This document shows positions 57,978 through 64,000 of a stretch of DNA of 64,000 nucleotides, piece after piece (position 1 is the first letter of the stretch; each line of letters opens with the position of its first letter). A program made the position numbers and the translations under genes. The stretch comes from Streptomyces carminius (GTDB taxonomy: Bacteria; Actinomycetota; Actinomycetes; Streptomycetales; Streptomycetaceae). The stretch lies in contig NZ_PGGW01000011.1 in assembly GCF_002794255.1 (NCBI RefSeq), forward strand, positions 186,001-250,000. The letters are read 5' to 3'. Below the pieces are notes generated by a model that saw nothing but the letters and a program-made list of their open reading frames with translations, did not search any database and was not told where the DNA came from.

Positions 57978-59428
57978 CACCCGGTGATCAGCAGATGGTT
58001 GACGGCCAGCGCCACGGCCGCCTGCGCGGCCAGCCACCGGCGGTGGTGCCGGGCCGGCAGCAGCGCGGCGGCCGGGAGCAGCCACAGCGTGAACGGCAGC
58101 CAGATGCGCTCGGTCTCGGCCTTGCTCATCCCCGACAGGTCCGCCGCCAGCACGGCGCACAGCGCGCCCGCCAGCAGCACCGCCGGCGCCACCGGCACAC
58201 CGGCCCCGGCGACCCGGGCGGCGCCACCGCGCCCGAGTGCCGCCGCCCGCCGCAGCCCGGCGGCCGTGGCCGGTCCCACCACGGCGACCTGCGCGGCGAG
58301 GTTGGCCCACACATAGTACGCGTACGGCCGCACCCCGCCCGCGCCCTGGTGGTAGCGCTCGACCAGCGTGGTGTAGCCCGCGTACCACCAGAAGCCGCCC
58401 GCGGTGAACGCCACCGCCCACGGCGCGATCCCCAGCAGCACGTACGGCACCGGCCGCGCGGTACGGGCCGCCACCAGCACCGCCGCCGCGAGCGGCGCCA
58501 GCAGCACCAGCCCGTAGGACAGGTACAGCGCCCAGCCCAGGAGGAGGCCCGCGCCCAGCGCGGCGGCGCGCGGCGCGCGCACCGCGCCGGTGGCGGACAG
58601 GGCCAGCAGGGCCAGACCCCAGGCGGCGACGGCGGCGAAGTAGCCGTCCGCCGAGACGCCGACCCACACCGCGGCCGGGGACAGGACGAGGAAGGGCGCC
58701 GCCCGCCGCGCGGCCCGCTCGGCGCCCAGCGCCCGCAGCGCCACCAGCACCGCCACCACCGCGGAGGTGCCGGTGGTCACGCACCAGGCCGCCGCCCAGC
58801 CGCCGCCCGCCAGCCCGATCCGGTCCAGCCCGGCGAAGGTCAGCACCGCGCCCGGCGGATGCCCGGCGACATGGGCCGGCCAGTTGCCGGGGGACTGGAG
58901 CAGGATGCGGTCGGTGAAGGTGCTCAGGAACTCCCCGAGGCCGTGGACCTCGCCGACCGACCGCAGGTACTCGTGCTTCGAGGTCAGTTGCCCGGCGGCC
59001 CCCCGCCGCCAGCCGTCGACCAGCGCCAGCGACCACGTCCAGGCCAGCGCGGCCGCCCAGGACGCCGCCAGCAGCGGCCGCCAGCGCAGCCGCCGGGCCA
59101 GGACGGGGCCGTACGCGACGGTCAGGGCGGCCAGGACGAGGGCGGCGGGGGTGCCCGGACCGGCGTGCGGCAGCCACCGCGCGAGCAGCGGTGGCCAGGG
59201 CACCCGCAGCGTCTCGCGGGGGTCGTACGCGGACCAGCCGACGAGCGCGGCCAGGGCGAACAGCGCGCAGGCGGCGCCCGCGGCGTACAGGTCGTACCGG
59301 ACCCGGCGGGACTCCCGGCGCGGCTCCGGGCGTGGCTCCGGGCGCGGTGCGCGGCGGGGCCGCCCGCGGGTCTTCGGGCGGGGAGCCGTACGGGGAGGCC
59401 GGGGCGGGCGTAGTGGCGGAGTGCTCAC
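57974..59428 (-). CDS. Multi-spanning glycosyltransferase-like protein
   Basis: 484-residue protein with about eleven hydrophobic segments. A large extracytoplasmic loop (residues 115-170, LTSKHEYLRSVGEVHG, NWPAHVAGHPPGAV) holds the conserved acidic and HPPG features of GT-C enzymes such as family 87/39 lipid-linked sugar transferases. GTG 59428 is chosen to skip a charged Pro/Arg extension; the frame is open to 59596. It is coupled to the oxidoreductase gene. The polyprenyl-phosphate sugar may come from the family 2 enzyme at 54.3 kb. Confidence 0.75.
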   Translation of the reverse strand: MSTPPLRPPRPPRTAPRPKTRGRPRRAPRPEPRPEPRRESRRVRYDLYAAGAACALFALAALVGWSAYDPRETLRVPWPPLLARWLPHAGPGTPAALVLAALTVAYGPVLARRLRWRPLLAASWAAALAWTWSLALVDGWRRGAAGQLTSKHEYLRSVGEVHGLGEFLSTFTDRILLQSPGNWPAHVAGHPPGAVLTFAGLDRIGLAGGGWAAAWCVTTGTSAVVAVLVALRALGAERAARRAAPFLVLSPAAVWVGVSADGYFAAVAAWGLALLALSATGAVRAPRAAALGAGLLLGWALYLSYGLVLLAPLAAAVLVAARTARPVPYVLLGIAPWAVAFTAGGFWWYAGYTTLVERYHQGAGGVRPYAYYVWANLAAQVAVVGPATAAGLRRAAALGRGGAARVAGAGVPVAPAVLLAGALCAVLAADLSGMSKAETERIWLPFTLWLLPAAALLPARHHRRWLAAQAAVALAVNHLLITGW

Positions 59429-59594
59429 CCGCCTCACGCTAGGCCGGTACGCGGCCGCCGGTGCCCCGGAGCGGCCGGACGTCACCGGGCCGTCAGATCC
59501 GTCCCGCCCCGCCTCCGCCGGGGCGTCGTTGACCGGGGCGGGAAGCGGACCGTAGCTTTCCGGGAAGCGCTTGCCGCGACGAGGGGACGCACAC

Positions 59595-60578
59595 ATGCCG
59601 CTGACCGACCTGCCGCTGGACCAACTGCGCGCCTACCGGCCCGAGGTGGCCGAGCCGGAGGACTTCGACGACTTCTGGGCCAAGACCCTGGCGGCGGCCC
59701 GGGCGGCGGAGTCCGGCCCGGCGGAGTACCGGCGGATCGCCGACGCCCCGCTGACCGGTGTGGAGGTGTACGACGCGCGCTTCCCCGGCTGGGCCGGCCA
59801 GCCCGTCGCGGCCTGGCTGATCCTGCCGCGCGGCGCCCGCGGCCCGCTGCCCGTGGTGGTCAACTACATCGGCTACAGCGGCGGCCGCGGCCTGTACATC
59901 GAGCACCTGCTGTGGAGCGCGGCCGGATACGCCACCCTCGTCGTCGACAGCCGGGGCCAGGGCCACGACACCCCCGATCCGCACCAGGAGACCAGCCCGC
60001 AGTACGTGGGCGGCTTCATGACCCGCGGTCTGGACGACCCCGCGAACCACTACTACCGGCGGCTGATGACCGACTGCGTGCGCGCGGTGGACGCGATGCG
60101 CGGGCACCCGGCGGTGGATCCGGACCGGGTGGTGGCCGCCGGTGCCAGCCAGGGCGGCGGACTGGCCCTGGCGGTGGCCGCGCTGGCCCCGGAGAAGGTG
60201 GCGGCGGCCCTGGTGGACGTGCCGTTCCTGTGCCACTTCCGGCGCGGCGCGGAACTGGCCACGACCGGTCCGTACCCGGAGATCGCCCACTACCTGGGGG
60301 TCCACCGGCGCACCGACCCCGACGCCGTCTTCGCCGTCCTGAACTACTTCGACGGACTGCACTTCGCGCCCCGCGCCACCGCTCCCGCGCTGTTCAGCGT
60401 CGGTCTGATGGACCCGATCTGCCCGCCCTCGACGGTCTTCGCGGCCTACCACCGCTACGCGGGCGCGCAGAAGGACATCCGGGTGTGGCACTTCGCCGAC
60501 CACGGCGGGGGCCGTGCCTCGCAGCCGTACGAGCAGTTGCTGTGGCTGCGCGGACGCGGTCTGGCGGCGGACGGATGA
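59595..60578 (+). CDS. Acetylxylan esterase / cephalosporin-C deacetylase
   Basis: 327-residue carbohydrate esterase of family 7. Landmarks are the N-terminal DFDDFWAKTLAAAR, the RGQG motif in VVDSRGQGHDTPDP (about 115), the nucleophile serine in AAGASQGGGLAL (about 182), the acid D in GLMDPICPPST (about 272), and the histidine in FADHGGG (about 303). Removes acetyl groups from xylo-oligosaccharides or cephalosporin C. No signal peptide, so cytoplasmic. GAGGGGA precedes ATG 59595. Convergent with the sugar-binding lipoprotein. Confidence 0.9.
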   Translation: MPLTDLPLDQLRAYRPEVAEPEDFDDFWAKTLAAARAAESGPAEYRRIADAPLTGVEVYDARFPGWAGQPVAAWLILPRGARGPLPVVVNYIGYSGGRGLYIEHLLWSAAGYATLVVDSRGQGHDTPDPHQETSPQYVGGFMTRGLDDPANHYYRRLMTDCVRAVDAMRGHPAVDPDRVVAAGASQGGGLALAVAALAPEKVAAALVDVPFLCHFRRGAELATTGPYPEIAHYLGVHRRTDPDAVFAVLNYFDGLHFAPRATAPALFSVGLMDPICPPSTVFAAYHRYAGAQKDIRVWHFADHGGGRASQPYEQLLWLRGRGLAADG

Positions 60579-60630
60579 GCCGGTCCGCCGGGCGCTCCGG
60601 CCGGCGGGGCGCTCCTCCCCGGGCGTGGTG

Positions 60631-61902
60631 TCAGTCGCCGCGGCCGCGGCGGCCGGCGAGGATCTCGGTGATCTCCTCGGAGGTCTCGCGCGCCGCGGTG
60701 GCCGGATCGGCGCCGCGCAGCACGGCCGTCTGGTAGTCCTTGACCGGGTTGTCCGCCTCCAGCTCGCCCCACCGGGGCGAGTTGGGGGTGGCGTGGCCGT
60801 TCCGCGAGCCCTCGGCCATCGCCGCCGTACCGGGGTCGCCGCGCAGTTCGCCGACCAGTTCGGTGCTGTTGGGCACCACGCTCATCGTCCGGGCCAGCTT
60901 CCGCTGCCACTTCTCGCCGGTCAGCAGTTTGACGAAGGCGTAGGCCGGGTCCCAGTCGTCCGTCCGCTCGGGGACGATCAGCACCGAGCCGCCGGTGAAC
61001 ACCGCCCCCGGCTCGCCCTCGCGCTTGCCGGGTACGGGGAAGAAGCCGAGCCTGCCCGTCAGCCCAGGGTTGGTCTCGGTGATCAGCTCCGCGGCGCCGG
61101 GCACGTCGATGATCTGGGCCACCTCGCCCGCCGCGAAGACCTCGCGCTGGTCGGGCTCGGCCTCGTCGGCGTCGGCGGGGCCGGCGCCGTGGGAGTGGAG
61201 TTCGCGGTAGAACTCCATGCCGCGCAGCGCCTCGGGGGTGTGGAGGGTGCCCGACCACCGGCCGCTGCGCTCGACGGCGAGATCGCCGCCCTCGTCCCAG
61301 ACGAAGCCCGCCAGGACGTACCAGTTCCGGCCGGGGAGGTAGATGCCCTGCTGCCCGGGCCGGTCGAGCCGGTCGGTGGCCTCGATCCACTCCTCGCGGT
61401 CGGCGGGCGGCTCGGTGATCCCGGCCTGCTCGAAGAGGTCCCTGCGGTAGATGACGACGCGGTTGGCGGCGTAGAAGGGGACGCCGTACTGGAAGCCGCC
61501 GATCTTCCCCGGCTCCTTCAGACCGGGGATCCAGTAGTCGCCGCCGAGGTCGTACACCCAGTTGGTGAGGTTCCGGACGCCGCCCGCGGCCACGTACCGG
61601 GCCACCTGGGTGTTCCCCACCTCGATCACGTCCGGCGGGTCGTCCGAGGCCAGGGCGTCGGCGACCTTGTCACCGATGCCGGACCAGTCCTGGACGGCGA
61701 CCTCCACCTCCACTTCGGGGTTGCTCCGCTCGTAGTCCCGCACGACGGCCGCGGTGAGGCCCTCGGAGAGGCTGCCCCGCATCAGCCAGACCCGCAGGGT
61801 CCGGTTCGGGTCGCCGGAGCCCGGCAGGGTGCCGCAGCCGCCGACGGGCAGCAGGACGGCCAGGGCGGTGAGGAGCGTGGCAAGGCGCTGGCGGACGGGC
61901 AT
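60631..61902 (-). CDS. Orphan sugar-binding ABC lipoprotein
   Basis: 423-residue solute-binding protein of family 1. The signal peptide RLATLLTALAVLLPVGGC ends in lipobox VGGC (cysteine near residue 23). The mature part has LRVWLMRGSLSEGLTAAVV, VIEVGNTQVARYVAAGGV, FQYGVPFYAANRVVIYRRDLF. It probably binds an oligosaccharide. No permease or ATPase gene lies nearby, so it must use a transporter encoded elsewhere or act as a sensor. ATG 61902 with a G-rich site is preferred to the longer frame. A GntR-type palindrome lies upstream. Convergent with the esterase. Confidence 0.85.
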   Translation of the reverse strand: MPVRQRLATLLTALAVLLPVGGCGTLPGSGDPNRTLRVWLMRGSLSEGLTAAVVRDYERSNPEVEVEVAVQDWSGIGDKVADALASDDPPDVIEVGNTQVARYVAAGGVRNLTNWVYDLGGDYWIPGLKEPGKIGGFQYGVPFYAANRVVIYRRDLFEQAGITEPPADREEWIEATDRLDRPGQQGIYLPGRNWYVLAGFVWDEGGDLAVERSGRWSGTLHTPEALRGMEFYRELHSHGAGPADADEAEPDQREVFAAGEVAQIIDVPGAAELITETNPGLTGRLGFFPVPGKREGEPGAVFTGGSVLIVPERTDDWDPAYAFVKLLTGEKWQRKLARTMSVVPNSTELVGELRGDPGTAAMAEGSRNGHATPNSPRWGELEADNPVKDYQTAVLRGADPATAARETSEEITEILAGRRGRGD

Positions 61903-61953
61903 GGCGGGCCCCCGGGGGGTGGTGCGGATACGACGGGGTGAGACGTCCACAGG

Positions 61954-61979
61954 CTTGGTGTATACCAAGCATCTGTCAA
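61954..61979 (-). promoter_or_regulatory. GntR/HutC-type operator and -35
   Basis: Dyad CTTGGT-GTAT-ACCAAG at 61954-61969 contains TGGT-N4-ACCA, the spacing of DasR-type dre sites. A consensus minus-strand -35 (TTGACA, 61974-61979) lies 4 bases upstream, so bound repressor would cover the promoter of the sugar-binding lipoprotein gene. Confidence 0.6.
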
Positions 61980-62647
61980 GGTCCAGACCGTTGCGATGAT
62001 GGAGGGAGCGCCCCTCCGAGCCGATCCGTGATCACCCGGTGACCGGAGAGCGATGTGAACGGCGTTCCCCGGGCCCGCCGTACGCGCCGCCCCGGCCGCT
62101 CACGGCTGCCCGCCGGGCTCGTCCACCGAGGGAGGCGGGCACATCTCCTCGCCCGGTGTGACGCGCGCATCCGGTGCCCGGGCCTCCAGCTCTCCGCGTC
62201 CTTTCCCGCGCCTCTCCGTCCTTTCACCGGAAAGGACCAAGAGGCGCCTCCGGAGGTTCTCCGCGGCGACGGCGAACGGCATTGCGGTGGGAAATCCCCG
62301 CCGCTAGGCTGCACGTCGTGACTGCCGGGTCGGCCATGGGCCACACACGAGCGGGGCGCCCGGCCTCGACATGAGGCCGAGGCGGGCGAGAGGCCCGCCC
62401 CCGCACACCTCGATCCCCTTTCTTCCACAGCGCGTTCGCGCGCTGTTCCCGCGTGCCCGGCGATCCGCCGCGGCCCTCGCCGTTCCCTGCCGCCGGCCGT
62501 ACGAGCGCCGGTCCGGCGAGTGAGCCGCGGACCGGGTGAATTCCGGCACGCCTCCCGCCACCGACACGCCCGGGCGAAAGCGCCGAGGCGTGGGTCCGCC
62601 ATGCCCGCGGACATTTCACGGGCTTTTTCCCGAGCAGAGAGCAGAGA
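61980..62647. other. 668-base stretch without a gene
   Basis: GC-rich DNA between divergent genes. Open frames on both strands have no recognisable domain. A TAGGCT hexamer near 62304 could be a -10 for the rightward gene, which would then have a leader of over 300 bases. An 18-codon frame starting GTG 62319 is too weak to call. Confidence 0.4.
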
Positions 62648-63490
62648 ATGCCGAACGATTTCAACCAGCAGGTCATCGAGGAATTCCGTGCCAACAACGG
62701 ACGGGTCGGAGGACCTTTCGAAGGCGCCCGGCTGATCCTCCTGACGACCACCGGGGTCCGCTCCGGCACCCCCCACACCACCCCGGTCGGTTGTCTCCCG
62801 GACGGCGACCGCATCCTGGTCATCGGCTCGGCCGGGGGAGCACCCCGCCATCCGGACTGGTACCGCAACCTGGTGGCCGAACCGCGGGTCACCGTCGAGG
62901 ACGGCGTCTTCACCTACGCGGCGGAGGCCACCGTCCTGACCGGTGCCGAACGCGACCGCCTCTTCGCCCGGGCCGCCGAGGCCGACCCCGGCTGGGCCGA
63001 GTACCAGGCCCGGACGGAGCGAGTCCTCCCGGTGGTCGCCCTCCGGGAGATCCCGGGGCCCCCGGACCTGGGCACGGCGTCGATGGGGGAGGCGCTGAAG
63101 CTCGTACACGACGCGTTCCGGCGCGAACTCGCCCTGATCCGTGCGGAGGTCGCCGCGTCGGGCCCCGGGCTGGGCGCCCAGCTGAAGGTCAACTGCCTGA
63201 CCTTCTGCGGAGGACTGCAGCACCACCACACCATGGAGGACACCGGGATGTTCCCGGCCCTCGCCGGGCAGCGCCCCGAACTCGCCCCGGTCGTGGAGCG
63301 GCTGCACGAGGAGCACCGGAACATCGCGGCCCTGGTGGCGGAGCTGCGCGAGGCCGTCTCCGCCGACGGCGCGGACCGCGCCCGTACGCTCGCCGAGGTC
63401 GAGCGGCTCACGGCCGAGCTGGAGGGCCATCTGGCGTACGAGGAGGAGCAGTTGATCCCCGTCCTCGACGCCGGGACGCCGGCCCCCTGA
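62648..63490 (+). CDS. Deazaflavin nitroreductase fused to hemerythrin
   Basis: 280-residue two-domain protein. Residues 1-135 match the Ddn/F420H2-dependent nitroreductase family (GARLILLTTTGVRSGTPHTTPVG, WYRNLVAEPRVTVEDG). Residues 145-275 form a hemerythrin HHE four-helix bundle with iron ligands in CGGLQHHHTMED (about 197), LHEEHRNIAAL (about 220) and HLAYEEEQLIPVL (about 263). The di-iron site may sense or bind oxygen, NO or peroxide, and F420H2 the reductant. ATG 62648 follows GCAGAGAGCAGAGA, a weak site. It stands alone. Confidence 0.85.
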   Translation: MPNDFNQQVIEEFRANNGRVGGPFEGARLILLTTTGVRSGTPHTTPVGCLPDGDRILVIGSAGGAPRHPDWYRNLVAEPRVTVEDGVFTYAAEATVLTGAERDRLFARAAEADPGWAEYQARTERVLPVVALREIPGPPDLGTASMGEALKLVHDAFRRELALIRAEVAASGPGLGAQLKVNCLTFCGGLQHHHTMEDTGMFPALAGQRPELAPVVERLHEEHRNIAALVAELREAVSADGADRARTLAEVERLTAELEGHLAYEEEQLIPVLDAGTPAP

Positions 63491-64000
63491 CCGGACGCCC
63501 GCGGAGGTCCGGGGCGGGGGAGCCGCAGGCGGGACCCGGGCCCCGGGCTTCGGACCTCGAGCCGCTCCGCGACCCCGACCACCGCGATCCCGCCGATGCC
63601 CTGGGCGGTCAGTGGGAAGGCCGGGAGATCCAGGAGCTTCCGCATGCCCGCAGACCAGGGACGCCGCCCGGCCGCGGACGACCGACCGGAGTGTGCGGCC
63701 GGGCGACTTCGGTATCCGGCCGGACGGCGCCGGGCGCGGGCGGGGCCGCTCCAACGCCGAGATCGCCGCCGTGCTCCGTCTGGCCGCCCCCACGGTGAAG
63801 ACGCACGTCTCGCGGATCCTCACCGGGCTCGGTCCGAACAGCCGGGTCCGGATCACTTTGCTGGTCCACGACGCCGGACCGCTGGGGGCCGGGGGCCGGG
63901 GGCCAGGGGGTCGGGGGAGCCGGAGGAGCCGGGAGGCCCCGGGGGGCCGGGCGGCGGTATCCGGGCGGCGCTGACGGCCCCGTACGGGACCCCGGGAATC
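63491..64000. other. Right end of window, gene remnant only
   Basis: Apart from the LuxR-type relic at 63740-63880 I see no gene. From about 63890 to 63940 there are short GGGGGCC/GGAGCC repeats of simple sequence. Confidence 0.45.
63740..63880 (+). pseudogene. LuxR-type helix-turn-helix relic
   Basis: About 45 residues (RSNAEIAAVLRLAAPTVKTHVSRILTGLG, then SRVRITLLVHDAG) match the C-terminal DNA-binding helices of NarL/FixJ response regulators. The receiver domain and linker are absent and no start lies upstream. The frame runs on into low-complexity sequence. It is a decayed regulator fragment. Confidence 0.6.

Overview
The window reads as the chromosome of a Streptomyces-type actinomycete. 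Base composition is very high in G+C and third codon positions are almost all G or C. GTG starts and 4-base ATGA/GTGA gene overlaps are common. The window also carries a Zur-boxed set of cysteine-free ribosomal proteins and a pSAM2-like integrative element in tRNA-Pro.

Region 1 (1-25 kb) is chromosomal. It holds prfC, then two divergent pairs of zinc-free ribosomal protein genes (L33/L31 and L28/S14) around a Zur box, with the truncated remnant of their usual CobW-like partner. Next comes a decaying cupin plus alpha/beta-hydrolase pair beside an intact PucR-type regulator. A metal-efflux module follows (P-type ATPase, 2Fe-2S protein, ArsR repressor). After it are a CBS protein and a sigma/anti-sigma/ABC operon, then a BlaI/M56 pair. 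A Spo0M/TerB/GlsB stress cluster stands divergent from two CNNM-type membrane proteins; a BlaI-like palindrome lies between them and a second lies before blaI. A kinase-like gene, a GyrI-like gene and a broken RavA-type ATPase end the region.

Region 2 (about 25.6-41.9 kb) is a 15.7-kb actinomycete integrative and conjugative element (AICE). It is bounded by a 44-bp direct repeat of the 3' half of tRNA-Pro(GGG), with an older integrase relic just outside the left end. From left to right it holds a low-GC 12-residue-repeat membrane protein, a 2H phosphoesterase, a GntR/UTRA regulator, a transfer operon ending in the FtsK-like translocase TraB, a small membrane protein, a cytosine methyltransferase, primase-polymerase, DUF3631 helicase-like protein, excisionase and integrase. 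Non-coding signals inside it include two candidate transfer-protein repeat arrays, an iteron array, integrase arm sites at both ends, and two look-alike hairpins. The most unusual item is a second reading frame inside the methyltransferase gene that has its own start and ribosome-binding site.

Region 3 (42-64 kb) is chromosomal again. It holds a lipoprotein, a type II NADH dehydrogenase, a DeoR-regulated polyol ABC transporter operon with a zinc dehydrogenase, a lipase-maturation-factor homologue, and an epimerase. A two-component system follows, then a run of genes for glycosyl transfer, methylation and a membrane oxidoreductase. The region ends with an esterase, an orphan sugar-binding lipoprotein behind a GntR-type palindrome, and a deazaflavin-nitroreductase/hemerythrin fusion.

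Gene functions come from motifs and family resemblance read by eye; no database search was run. Starts were chosen by ribosome-binding sites and overlaps.
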